A stretch of DNA of 22,736 bases, from positions 1-22,736 of the forward strand of contig JAYEJT010000030.1 of assembly GCA_034660675.1 (NCBI GenBank), given 5' to 3'. The notes beneath the pieces are model-generated. The model was not told the origin of the DNA, made no database searches, and worked only from the letters and a program-made list of their open reading frames with translations. Position numbers and translations under genes: made by a program. Source of the DNA: CG03 sp034660675 (GTDB lineage Bacteria > CG03). Position 1 is the first letter of the stretch, and each line of letters opens with the position of its first letter. Below, in pieces: positions 13,957 to 21,913 of the stretch.

Positions 13957-14480
13957 TGAAACAGGACGGCAACGGAAAGCAAACGGTTCAGGATGAAAGC
14001 GGGATAATATTCTCAAAAGAGCCTTTTTCTTTTCTCAGCGGTCCGCAGCGTGGCGCTTTTATGGACAATGTGCGGTTTTTCACTTTTTCGGGAGGGGAAA
14101 CTCTCATAAGAGGCGGTGAGATGGGGAGTATGGTTTATTTTATTGTTTCCGGCGAATGCGGGGTTTTTCTGCCGCCGCCGGATGAAAAAACCGCTGTGGG
14201 AAAACTCGTTCCGGGGGATTTTTTCGGAGAAATGGCCATTCTGGCCAATGTCAAAAGGACGGCCACCGTGAAAACTTTGAGCGAGGTGAGGGTTGCCGCG
14301 ATGGATTCGCAGAAATTCAAAAAACTTTTTATGACAGATCCCCGCGTTGTCAACGGGCTGGATGAGCATTACAAAAAGCGTCAGGGATCGCTGAATTTGG
14401 TCAAAAAAAGGTTGGCGCGCGCGCAAACAGCGGAAAAACAGGATTTATGGCACAAAATGAAAAAAATGTTCACGGGATGA
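13956..14480 (+). CDS. Stand-alone cyclic-nucleotide-binding domain protein
   Basis: The 174-residue protein is a single Crp/cNMP-binding beta-roll (about residues 25-130). The phosphate-binding cassette is clear: PGDFFGEMAILANVKRTATV (86-105) with the Glu (92) and Arg-Thr (101-102) that contact the cyclic phosphate in known members. After the beta-roll there is only a basic helical tail of about 40 residues and no helix-turn-helix, so it should not bind DNA like CRP. No signal peptide is present, so it is cytosolic. It starts on the last base of the PorV-TPR stop (TGATG) and ends over the next gene's start. It may sense cAMP or cGMP and act on a protein of the operon; ligand and partner are unknown. 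Confidence 0.87.
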   Translation: MKQDGNGKQTVQDESGIIFSKEPFSFLSGPQRGAFMDNVRFFTFSGGETLIRGGEMGSMVYFIVSGECGVFLPPPDEKTAVGKLVPGDFFGEMAILANVKRTATVKTLSEVRVAAMDSQKFKKLFMTDPRVVNGLDEHYKKRQGSLNLVKKRLARAQTAEKQDLWHKMKKMFTG

Positions 14481-17353
14481 GAGCAAACGGCGGCCCGGAA
14501 AGAGGGGGGGTGATAATTAAGAATTTTAGAATTGCAGGAAAGGCTGTTTCCGCCGTTCTCTTTTTGTGTTTTGCGGGAATCATATCCGGAAACGATATGG
14601 AAACGCTGAACAAACTTCAATTTGCTAACGGTCTTTTCAGTGACGGAATGTATGAGATGGCCAGAAAACAGTTTCTGGAAATATCGGCTTCGTCATATCC
14701 CGGCATCGGTCCGGAAGCGGATTTTATGCAGGCCGAGTGTCTTTTCCGGATGAAAAACTATCCGCTGGCTTACAGGGGATTTGAGAAAGTGATGTCTTCT
14801 TCCCTTGAGGGGGGAGTGAAAAGGAAGTCTCTTTTGCGTATGGCTGATTCCGTTTACCGCATGGAAAAATACGCGGAATCCGCAAAATTTTATACTCAAT
14901 TTATAAATTTGTACGGGGATAATGAGGACGCTCTTTTTTATCTGGCGCAATCTCTTTCGGAGCTCAAGAAATATGACGAGAGTATAAAACTGTATAAAAA
15001 ACTTCTTGAAAAATATAGCTCTTCGGATTACAGAGATTACGCTATGTATTCGTCGGGATATGCGTGCTTTAAAACAGGGCAGTACAACCGGGCCGCAGCT
15101 TTTTTTTCAGGGGTTACCGCGAAAAAAATGAAGGCCGAGAGTTTGTTTTACGAAGGGCTTTCCTGTATAAGGTCATCCGAATCCGCTGCCGCGTTAAGGT
15201 GTTTTAACGCTCTCGGCGCGGAATTTCCGCATAGCGTGTGGGCGGTTAAAGCGGATCTAAAAAAAGCCGAGATGTTTATAAGGGACAAAAAATTTGAGGA
15301 AGCGGAAAAAATTCTGAGTTCTGTGCGGGATAATGACGGAGAAACAGCCGCGCAGGCATTTTATCTGACCGGACAGGCGCATTATGCGAAAAAAAGTTTT
15401 GCCCAGGCCGCTGTTTATTACAGAACCTGCGTTTCGAACTATCCAAAAAGCGAATGGTCTGAAAAAGCGCTTTTTTCAACGGGGTGGAGTTATATGCATC
15501 TTAAAGATTACCGGCGCGGGAGGAAAGCTTTCGCCGAACTCATTCTCAAATATTCCAAAACTCCGTATTTTCCGAAAGCGCAGTTCCTTATAGGTCACTG
15601 TTATTTTTTTGAGAAGGATTACGAAAGCGCCGCCGAGGCGTATTCACGTGTTTTTTCCGCGTTTCCCGGTGACGCTCTTGCCGGAGAAGCCCTTTACTGG
15701 AAGGCTTTTTCGCTTTTTAAAGCCGGCCGTTTTGGAGAAGCTGTCCCCGTTTTTCAAAAAGTGATAGAGCGGGGGGAAGATACGAAATTTTTATCCAGAG
15801 CTTATCTCGGGCTGGGGAAAAGCCTGTCTTTGTCGGGGAATTTAACGGGCGCGGCGGCTGAACTCAGGAAGGGGCTCTCTCTCGCGCGGAAGTCAGGCGG
15901 CAAAGACGAGTTGGCTTTTGAATTAGGCAATGTTTGCGTGAAGCTGGGGCGGTTCGCCGCTGCGGTGAATAATTACGGGAAGGTGTCCTCTCCGGCGCTT
16001 ATTCCGGATGCCTTGACCGCTTCGGGACATGCTTATCTCAACTGGAAAAAATTTGAAAAGGCCCGTGAATTTTACAGGAAAACAATGACATTGTATCCTA
16101 ATTCGTCCGCGGCGGAGGACGCCGCTTTTTCCGTGGGTTTAAGTTTTTACAAGGAAAAAGATTGGGCTTCGGCGCGGGCGCATCTGATAGATTTTTCTGC
16201 CAAATACAGCGGAAGTTCTAAAACAGCCGATGCATATCTCTATGCGGGCTGGGCGGCTTTCAGCGTCAGTGACTGGGCCGCCGCCGTGTCATTATGGAAG
16301 AAGCATTATGAACTGCAGCCTTCCGAGGAAGGGCTTTTACGCATAGGCGACGCATATTATAATGAGGGGAGCGTTGCGGAAGCCAAAGCGTCCTATCGGC
16401 TGCTTTTGGAGAAATATCCATCCTCATCCAAGATGCCGCAGGCTCTTTACAGCCTGGCTCTTCTGGAAAAAAAAGAGGGGGATCCCGGCAGAGCCGGAGA
16501 ATACATCAGGCGTATTGACAGGGAATATCCCTCCTCCGCTATAGCCGCCGACGCGCTTTTTACCCTTGCCGGGATAAATGATGAACGCGGCGATTACGTC
16601 TCGTCCGGCGGGCTGTATGGCAGGATTTACAAGGAGTATCCTCAGTCAAAAATAGCGGTGGATGCACTTTACCGCGCCGCGCGGAGCGCCGCCCGTGCTG
16701 AAAATTACGCTCTTGCAAGAAAATTTTACGGAGAACTTTTAAAAAAAGACAGCCCTTACGGAGATGAGGCAGGATTCAGGATCTGTGAAGCTTATTTTAA
16801 AGAAAAAAATTATTCTTCCGCGGCGGAAGAGTCTTTGAAATTCAAAAATGATTTTCCCTCCTCAAGTTTTGCGTCTGCCGCTCTTGAAATGGCGCGGAGC
16901 GCCATGTCCGAGCAGGGGTTGATTCTGCGCGCCGAAGAATTGAAGGATCTTTTGAAAAAAGATTATCCTGATTCCGCCTCGTCAGCCCGGATATATTTTA
17001 GCGAGGGTAAAAAACTTTTTGATCAGGGGGATTATAAAGAGGCGGTGGAAGTGCTCCGGAAAGTGACATCTAAGCTCCATGACAGCGATGCCACCGCCGC
17101 GCAGATGCTCATAGCTTCATCCTTTTTTAAAATGAAGTATTACGAAGACGCCCACACGGAGTATCTGAAAGCCGTGTATGTGTATCCGGAATTTCCGGAA
17201 ATCGTCGCGGAAAGCTATTACAACATAGGTTTGATCAAGATAAAGCTGGGCGAAAAAAGCGCCGCGAAGGACGCTTTCGGCAAGATTCTGAAAAAATGGC
17301 CGGAGTCCGTCTGGTCGAAAAAGGCCGCCGCAGAACTTGAAAAACTGAAATGA
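14477..17353 (+). CDS. Large periplasmic TPR-repeat protein
   Basis: This is a very long tetratricopeptide-repeat solenoid with many repeats of the 'Y..A...F..LL..YP.S....A.Y..G' kind from about residue 35 to the C-terminus (for example YDESIKLYKKLLEKYSSSDY, FEEAEKILSSVRD, YALARKFYGELLKKDSPYGD). Spacing and YP-S motifs resemble the YbgF/CpoB and BamD type of outer-membrane-associated TPRs. A hydrophobic signal segment (AVSAVLFLCFAGIISG) lies near the N-terminus. Possible starts are ATG 14447, ATG 14477 (ATGA overlap with the preceding stop) and GTG 14510, which would give the most standard signal peptide; I use 14477. It ends in an ATGA overlap with the barrel gene. A scaffold bridging the inner-membrane motor and the outer membrane is plausible but unproven. 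Confidence 0.85.
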   Translation: MRANGGPERGGVIIKNFRIAGKAVSAVLFLCFAGIISGNDMETLNKLQFANGLFSDGMYEMARKQFLEISASSYPGIGPEADFMQAECLFRMKNYPLAYRGFEKVMSSSLEGGVKRKSLLRMADSVYRMEKYAESAKFYTQFINLYGDNEDALFYLAQSLSELKKYDESIKLYKKLLEKYSSSDYRDYAMYSSGYACFKTGQYNRAAAFFSGVTAKKMKAESLFYEGLSCIRSSESAAALRCFNALGAEFPHSVWAVKADLKKAEMFIRDKKFEEAEKILSSVRDNDGETAAQAFYLTGQAHYAKKSFAQAAVYYRTCVSNYPKSEWSEKALFSTGWSYMHLKDYRRGRKAFAELILKYSKTPYFPKAQFLIGHCYFFEKDYESAAEAYSRVFSAFPGDALAGEALYWKAFSLFKAGRFGEAVPVFQKVIERGEDTKFLSRAYLGLGKSLSLSGNLTGAAAELRKGLSLARKSGGKDELAFELGNVCVKLGRFAAAVNNYGKVSSPALIPDALTASGHAYLNWKKFEKAREFYRKTMTLYPNSSAAEDAAFSVGLSFYKEKDWASARAHLIDFSAKYSGSSKTADAYLYAGWAAFSVSDWAAAVSLWKKHYELQPSEEGLLRIGDAYYNEGSVAEAKASYRLLLEKYPSSSKMPQALYSLALLEKKEGDPGRAGEYIRRIDREYPSSAIAADALFTLAGINDERGDYVSSGGLYGRIYKEYPQSKIAVDALYRAARSAARAENYALARKFYGELLKKDSPYGDEAGFRICEAYFKEKNYSSAAEESLKFKNDFPSSSFASAALEMARSAMSEQGLILRAEELKDLLKKDYPDSASSARIYFSEGKKLFDQGDYKEAVEVLRKVTSKLHDSDATAAQMLIASSFFKMKYYEDAHTEYLKAVYVYPEFPEIVAESYYNIGLIKIKLGEKSAAKDAFGKILKKWPESVWSKKAAAELEKLK

Positions 17354-18879
17354 AGTTTTGGGGACGGTTCCTGGTAGCGTTGACGGGAGTAATGGGGACG
17401 GTTCCTATTACCGTAATAGGAACCGTCCCCATTAGCGCCGCCGGTGAGGTGCGGATTCCCGATATGAATGTTCTCGGTAAGGATCTTTCTCTTTACGGGG
17501 TCGGCGCCGTCACTGCCTCGGGGCTGCCGGGGCGGGACAAAGAACGGTTTCTTTCAGACCTTTATTTCAAAAGCGGTTTTTACAAAGCGCCGCGTTCAGG
17601 AAAATCTTTTGTTTGTCTTCTTGACGGAGGCAGCGCCGCGTCTGCCTCCGGAAAAGCCGCCTTTTTGAACCGTTCCCGGAAAAGGGACAGCGGTTTCCGC
17701 GCCGCGGCAGACGCGGGTTTTTCGGGTAAAGAAGGCAGGGGACGGCTTTTGTGGGAAGTGGATTTGCTCTATAAACAGAACGGCGCGTGGAATCTTTTTT
17801 CTGATCCGCGTTTTTCGGGAAGAAATTACGAATTGCCGGCTTCCGCGGGCGCCCACATCAGGGAAACTCTTTCCATCCTGCCTGTCTCATTTTATTCACA
17901 GACGGCAAATTCCTTCATTTCTTTTTCCGCGGAAAAACTTTTGATGTCGGGAAGCTATCCCGCGGGCTTTTATCTTTCCGGAGGCGAAACGTCTTTCTCA
18001 TCCGGCCGTTTTTCCGCTTCCATAGACAGCTCTGGAAGGGATATTTCCGTTAACGCAAAAACATCTTTGTCGCGGGAAAACTGGGATTGGGCCGACGGTG
18101 AAAAAAGATTCTCTTCTTTTTCGGCAGATTGTTCTTTCGTTAAAAAGTTTAACAGGTTTGACCTTGACGCCGGCTTTAAATTTGTAAAATGGGCGGGTGA
18201 CGCTCACACTGCGGGCAAAGCGCTTGTTTCTTTTCCCGTTTTCGGAGGTTCTCTGACGGCCGGAATTGATGCCGGTATCAAAGCGCCGCGAATTGAAGAT
18301 ATTTTTTCGCGCCGGGGATCTATTCTGGAATCTTTCCCCGGAGCCGCTCACGGGGGTTTGAACAATTTGAAGGCGGAATATATTTTGTCCCTGTTTCCCG
18401 CCGGCGTGAAGGTTTCGGTCGCGCGGAGCGATACGCACAATTTTTTGTACGCTGATGAGGGGGCGTCTTCGCCCGGCTCTTTTAGAAGTTCACGCTATAA
18501 ACGTTATGAGGCTGTCGCTTTTTTGTCGCTTTTGTCAGGCCCGTTCACATCGGGGCTCAGGTTTTGCTACACAGGCGCGGAGAATTTTTTGCCGGTTCCC
18601 AGGAGCGGCGTTTCTGTTTTTTCAGGATATGAAAAGGGCGCTCTCGCGCTGAATGTTCTTGTGGGCAGCGTTTCAAAGGGCCCGTGGACAGACAGTTTTG
18701 TGAACGGCCTGGTTAAAATATGTTATAATCTGCCGTCGGAAACGGTCTTGTTTCTCGGCGCGGAGAATGTTTTTGGAGAAAAAGTGTTTATTGCGCCCGG
18801 GAATTTGCCCGTTTCGCCGTATGAATGGCGTGACACGGCTTTTTTTTCGGCCGGGGTTGAAATTAAATTGGGAGGTTGA
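17350..18879 (+). CDS. Outer-membrane beta-barrel protein without an evident plug domain
   Basis: The 509-residue product has an unusual signal sequence of about 31 residues whose second half is encoded by a palindromic repeat. The mature part alternates polar and hydrophobic residues with many aromatic strand ends (SFISFSAEKLL, RFSASIDSSGRDISVNAKTS, FDLDAGFKFVKW, SLTAGIDAGIKAPRIEDIFS) and ends with a strand, TAFFSAGVEIKLGG. Strand phrases such as GIKAPRIEDIF and LFLGAENVFGEKVF recall TonB-dependent receptor barrels, and exbB-exbD-tonB follow directly. However, the N-terminus lacks a recognisable TonB box or 130-residue plug. It may be a plugless receptor-like barrel or a different porin. Gene overlaps: ATGA with the TPR gene; the stop is one base before exbB. 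Confidence 0.75.
   Translation: MKFWGRFLVALTGVMGTVPITVIGTVPISAAGEVRIPDMNVLGKDLSLYGVGAVTASGLPGRDKERFLSDLYFKSGFYKAPRSGKSFVCLLDGGSAASASGKAAFLNRSRKRDSGFRAAADAGFSGKEGRGRLLWEVDLLYKQNGAWNLFSDPRFSGRNYELPASAGAHIRETLSILPVSFYSQTANSFISFSAEKLLMSGSYPAGFYLSGGETSFSSGRFSASIDSSGRDISVNAKTSLSRENWDWADGEKRFSSFSADCSFVKKFNRFDLDAGFKFVKWAGDAHTAGKALVSFPVFGGSLTAGIDAGIKAPRIEDIFSRRGSILESFPGAAHGGLNNLKAEYILSLFPAGVKVSVARSDTHNFLYADEGASSPGSFRSSRYKRYEAVAFLSLLSGPFTSGLRFCYTGAENFLPVPRSGVSVFSGYEKGALALNVLVGSVSKGPWTDSFVNGLVKICYNLPSETVLFLGAENVFGEKVFIAPGNLPVSPYEWRDTAFFSAGVEIKLGG
17360..17379 (+). repeat. Degenerate direct copy of the palindrome arm
   Basis: GGGGACGGTTCC at 17360-17371 recurs at 17394-17405, and over 20 bases the two copies match at 17 positions. 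The copy lies in the first codons of the barrel gene but in a different reading frame from the second copy. Together with the adjoining palindrome it looks like a REP-type cluster. Confidence 0.6.
17390..17434. repeat. 45-bp near-perfect palindrome inside the barrel's signal-peptide codons
   Basis: Bases 17390-17411 are the exact reverse complement of 17413-17434, with one central base (C17412): two 22-base arms. The core arm is GGGGACGGTTCCTATTAC. In the gene frame it encodes residues 14-29, reading GTVPI twice, because the palindrome gives the same peptide on both arms. RNA from either strand would fold into a very stable hairpin. Repeats of this general sequence are, from memory only, seen near REP-associated Y1 transposases in other bacteria; none is in this window. 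Confidence 0.93.
18698..18729 (+). promoter_or_regulatory. Possible internal promoter ahead of exbB
   Basis: Within the end of the barrel gene a perfect TATAAT (18724-18729) is preceded by TG one base upstream (18721-18722), an extended -10 element. The only -35-like hexamer, TTGTGA at 18698, is 20 bases away, so recognition would rest on the extended -10. It could give extra exbB-exbD-tonB transcript with a leader of about 145 bases. Chance occurrence in coding sequence is quite possible. Confidence 0.25.
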
Positions 18880-18880
18880 T

Positions 18881-19501
18881 ATGAGTTATTTGATAAAAGG
18901 CGGTCCGGTGATGTTCCTGTTGGCGGTTCTTTCTGTTGTGGCGATAGCAATCATAATAAACAGACTGAGGTTTTATAAGACCTGCGGGATTGACGCGCAA
19001 CCGCTTATAAACGGCGTTTTGAAATACATCCGTGCCGGTTCGCCGGAAAGCGCCGTGTCTCTGTGTGAAGAGAAGAGCGGCCCGCTTGCGGCTGTTATAA
19101 AATCAGGGCTTTCGTATTATTCTGACGGCCCGGAAATTATGGAAGAGGCTTTTCAGTCCCAGGAACTCAGGGAAATGCCGCTTTTGGAGAATCATCTTTC
19201 CACACTTTCCACAATCGCGTCTGTTTCCACGCTTGTGGGGTTTACGGGAACAGTGACGGGAATGATAACAGCTTTTAACAACATTGCGCAGAAGGGAGCT
19301 TCGTCTCCCGCAATAGTGGCCAGCGGTATTTCACAGGCGCTTTTGACCACGGCGGCCGGGTTGCTCATAGCCGTTCCCACAGTAATATTTGTGAGGTATT
19401 TTGAAAACAGGGTGGACGGCTTTGTCAATGAGATAGATTTTGCCACACACGAACTCGTCAGAGTGTCAAAAAGAAAAACTCTTTCGGGGGGCGCCCAATG
19501 A
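18881..19501 (+). CDS. exbB: ExbB/TolQ-family proton channel subunit
   Basis: This inner-membrane protein forms the pentameric stator that couples proton flow to TonB or related motors. ATG 18881 follows GGAGG at 18871-18875; the longer open frame upstream is a shadow of the barrel gene. The 206 residues have three membrane helices (about 10-27, 112-130, 153-172). The MotA/TolQ/ExbB core is clear: LENHLSTLSTIASVSTLVGF followed by TGTVTGMITAFNNIA, then GISQALLTTAAGLLIAVPTV. Residue Thr156 in ALLTTAAGL matches the conserved polar position facing the channel. It overlaps exbD as ATGA. TolQ, ExbB and PorL-type motors are related; the TonB gene at the end of the operon favours ExbB. Confidence 0.93.
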   Translation: MSYLIKGGPVMFLLAVLSVVAIAIIINRLRFYKTCGIDAQPLINGVLKYIRAGSPESAVSLCEEKSGPLAAVIKSGLSYYSDGPEIMEEAFQSQELREMPLLENHLSTLSTIASVSTLVGFTGTVTGMITAFNNIAQKGASSPAIVASGISQALLTTAAGLLIAVPTVIFVRYFENRVDGFVNEIDFATHELVRVSKRKTLSGGAQ

Positions 19502-19896
19502 GGCGGCGCAGAAAATTTCAGATGCCCGACACCACGCCCATAGCGGATATTGTATTTCTGCTGCTTATTTTTTTTATGCTTTCCAGCGCTTTTATCGTGC
19601 AGCCGGGAATAAGGCTGCGTCTTCCGAAGGCCGTTTCGTCTGAAATAGATCTCGGCCGTTCGGTGATAATAGATATTTCTGTTTCGGGCGCGCTTTTTGT
19701 CAATGACGCCAGGGTTACGAGGGAGGAACTGCCGCAGGCCTTGAATATAGCTCTGGCTTCCGCGAAGGAAAAAATGGCTATAATAAAAGCGGACAGAAAA
19801 GTGCCCCACGGTATGGTTGTGGAAGTTATGGATATGGCGAAACTTTCAGGCGCCGAACGGCTTGTCATAGCCACGGAACCTAAAACAGGGTTCTGA
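19498..19896 (+). CDS. exbD: ExbD/TolR-family proton channel subunit
   Basis: The 132-residue protein has the standard form: a short basic cytoplasmic start (RRRRKFQMPDTTP), one membrane helix with the essential Asp17 (PIADIVFLLLIFFML), and a periplasmic ExbD/TolR domain with VIIDISVSGALFVND, then AIIKADRKVPHGMVVEVMD and GAERLVIATEP. The aspartate carries protons in the motor family. It overlaps exbB by four bases and is followed seven bases later by tonB, so stoichiometric expression of the three-part motor is expected. Confidence 0.95.
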   Translation: MRRRRKFQMPDTTPIADIVFLLLIFFMLSSAFIVQPGIRLRLPKAVSSEIDLGRSVIIDISVSGALFVNDARVTREELPQALNIALASAKEKMAIIKADRKVPHGMVVEVMDMAKLSGAERLVIATEPKTGF

Positions 19897-19903
19897 AGAT
19901 GTT

Positions 19904-20599
19904 ATGACGGCGGGATTTATCGCAGGCGGAGACGGTTTGAAAAGTGACCTTGTATATTCTGTCCTTATTCATGTTATTTTCCTTCTGGCTTTGCCTTATA
20001 TGACAGTCAGCCGTCCGGCGCGTTTTATGGAAGTTTCTCTTGCCGCTGAAATATCCACCGTGCCCCAGAATTTAAAGGCCCTGAGGCGGTCCGGGAAGAA
20101 AACAGAAAAAAGGGTGAGGACATGGACCCCCGGCGCGGGTGAGCCGGTACCGGCGGCGGACATTTCTCCCGAAAAAGAATTCAGCGCCCCGGCTCCGGAA
20201 ATTAAAGATGATTTTAAACCCGACATATCTGCTTTTGAGGAAGAACCCGGTATTGAAGCGCCTTTACCGGATAAAATAATTCCGTCTTTTACGGGCAAGG
20301 AAGGAAAAAGTTTTCAGATATCCGGTCCCATTTCAAAAAGGGCTGTTCTGAGAAGGATCTATCCCGAATATCCCCGTTCCGCGCAGATGGCAGGCATATC
20401 AGGAGAGACGACAGTGAAGTTCTGGGTGTCGGCCGACGGTATAATAGAGAGCGTGGTGATTGAGAAAACGAGCGGTTCGGATGAACTGGACCGTTCGGCG
20501 GTGGACACCGTCAAGAAATGGCTGTTTGCGCCGCTTGGCGGCGACGAAAAGCAGATTGACCAGTGGGGTGTTCTCAACGTCAGGTTTGAATTGAAATAG
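19904..20599 (+). CDS. tonB: TonB-family energy transducer
   Basis: TonB spans the periplasm and passes energy from ExbBD to outer-membrane receptors. The 231-residue protein has one membrane helix at about residues 15-33 (DLVYSVLIHVIFLLALPYM) with the His (23) typical of the TonB anchor. A proline/glutamate/lysine-rich linker (60-145) follows, and then the C-terminal domain from about 150: IYPEYPRSAQMAGISGETTV, FWVSADGIIESVVIEKTSGS, DELDRSAVDTVKKWLFAP. The YP motif at 153-154 is the usual start of this fold. No clear ribosome site precedes ATG 19904. It closes the operon and ends with TAG (20597-20599), so TAG is a working stop here. Confidence 0.94.
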   Translation: MTAGFIAGGDGLKSDLVYSVLIHVIFLLALPYMTVSRPARFMEVSLAAEISTVPQNLKALRRSGKKTEKRVRTWTPGAGEPVPAADISPEKEFSAPAPEIKDDFKPDISAFEEEPGIEAPLPDKIIPSFTGKEGKSFQISGPISKRAVLRRIYPEYPRSAQMAGISGETTVKFWVSADGIIESVVIEKTSGSDELDRSAVDTVKKWLFAPLGGDEKQIDQWGVLNVRFELK

Positions 20600-20615
20600 C
20601 AAAAAGTGCTACAAT
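20586..20615 (+). promoter_or_regulatory. Candidate promoter of the nucleotide-sugar dehydrogenase gene
   Basis: TTGAAT (20586-20591), within the last codons of tonB, is followed after 18 bases by TACAAT (20610-20615). The spacer end holds a short hairpin TAGCA-AAAAG-TGCTA. Predicted transcription from about 20622 leaves a 35-base leader with a good GGAGG at 20642-20646 before the next ATG. Confidence 0.4.
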
Positions 20616-20656
20616 AACCGGATTGTTATGGGAAAAAATACGGAGGGGAAATAAAT

Positions 20657-21913
20657 ATGAAAGTAGCTGTTGTGGGTCTTGGTTATGTGGGGCTGCCTTT
20701 GGCATGCGCTTTTGCCGAAAAAGGCGCTGAGGTCAGGGGTGTCGATATATCAACGGAAAAAGTTTCAATGCTTAAAAAAGGCAAGAGCTATGTGGGGGAC
20801 ATCAAATCAGCTCAGATAAAAAGTCTGGTTAAAAAGGGTTTGCTGAAGGTTTCAACGGACTTCAGCATTGTAAAGGACTGCGGATGCATAGCGATATGTG
20901 TGCCCACACCTTTGAGAAAAACGCAGGATCCCGACATTTCCTATATCATCGCGTCCTGCGAAAAGATAAGGAAGCACATAAAAAAGGGCGCTGTCGTTGT
21001 GCTTGAATCCACGACATATCCCGGCACGACAAGAGAAGTTGTCTGCGAAATTCTTGAAAGAGAAAACTTTAAGGCGGGGAAGGATTTTTATCTGGCTTTT
21101 TCGCCGGAAAGAATAGACCCTTCCAACAAAAAGTGGGATGTGAAAAACACCCCCAAGGTCATAGGCGGAATAAACAAAGCGTCTCTTGAAAAAGCCGTTT
21201 TTTATTACAGCCGCGCCATAGAGAACATTGTGCCGGCCTCATCTCTTGAGGCCGCTGAAATGGTCAAGCTGCTGGAAAACACTTTTAGATCTGTCAACAT
21301 CGGGCTCATTAACGAGATGGCGCAGATATCCGACCGTCTCGGTTTGGATGTGTGGGAAATTGTTAATCTGGCCAAGACCAAGCCCTATGGTTTTATGCCT
21401 TTCTACCCGGGCCCGGGTCTCGGCGGGCACTGTATACCGATAGACCCTCTTTATCTTTCGTGGAAGATGAAGTCTCTGAATTTCTACACGAGGTTTATTG
21501 ATCTCGCTTCGGAAATCAATGGCGCCATGCCGCATTTTGCCGTGACGAAACTTGCCGGGATACTTAACGGTTTTGCCAAATCAGTAAAAGGCAGCAAAAT
21601 AACCGTGCTGGGGGTTGCATACAAAAAGGACGTCTCAGACACGAGAGAATCCCCGTCTCTGGAAATAATAAGCGAGCTTAACGGGATGGGCGCCGAGGTG
21701 AGATGGTACGATGATCTTATCACCTACGGCGAAGTGCCGGGAAAGAGAATAAAAAAACTTTCCGCAGGTATTCTCAAAAAAACGGATCTGGTTGTCATTG
21801 CCTGCGACCACAGCCATTTTGATTATGATTTTATTGTCAAAAATTCAAAGAGGATTTTTGATTTACGCAACACTCTTTCCGGCAGAAAGAGCAAAAAAAT
21901 ATTTAAATTATAG
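20657..21913 (+). CDS. Nucleotide-sugar 6-dehydrogenase (UDP-GlcNAc/UDP-ManNAc dehydrogenase type)
   Basis: The enzyme oxidises C6 of a UDP-sugar in two NAD-dependent steps to a uronic acid for polysaccharide synthesis in the cytosol. The 418 residues hold the N-terminal Rossmann motif VAVVGLGYVGLPLACAFAEKG (3-23). The substrate helix EAAEMVKLLENTFRSVNIGL has the conserved Lys204 and Asn208, and the nucleophile Cys259 lies in PGPGLGGHCIPIDPLYLSWK. A second Rossmann domain has KITVLGVAYKKDVSDTRESP. The GLGGHCIPIDPLYLSWK form is closest to WbpA/WecC-type UDP-HexNAc dehydrogenases rather than UDP-glucose dehydrogenase, an inference from motifs. It starts after GGAGGGG at 20642-20648 and its TAG stop shares its G with the first base of tRNA-Arg. 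Confidence 0.9.
   Translation: MKVAVVGLGYVGLPLACAFAEKGAEVRGVDISTEKVSMLKKGKSYVGDIKSAQIKSLVKKGLLKVSTDFSIVKDCGCIAICVPTPLRKTQDPDISYIIASCEKIRKHIKKGAVVVLESTTYPGTTREVVCEILERENFKAGKDFYLAFSPERIDPSNKKWDVKNTPKVIGGINKASLEKAVFYYSRAIENIVPASSLEAAEMVKLLENTFRSVNIGLINEMAQISDRLGLDVWEIVNLAKTKPYGFMPFYPGPGLGGHCIPIDPLYLSWKMKSLNFYTRFIDLASEINGAMPHFAVTKLAGILNGFAKSVKGSKITVLGVAYKKDVSDTRESPSLEIISELNGMGAEVRWYDDLITYGEVPGKRIKKLSAGILKKTDLVVIACDHSHFDYDFIVKNSKRIFDLRNTLSGRKSKKIFKL

Noticed and set aside
20597..20611. TAGCA-AAAAG-TGCTA hairpin as a terminator for tonB.
   Set aside because: A five-pair stem with no U-tract, and it sits in the spacer of a plausible promoter.
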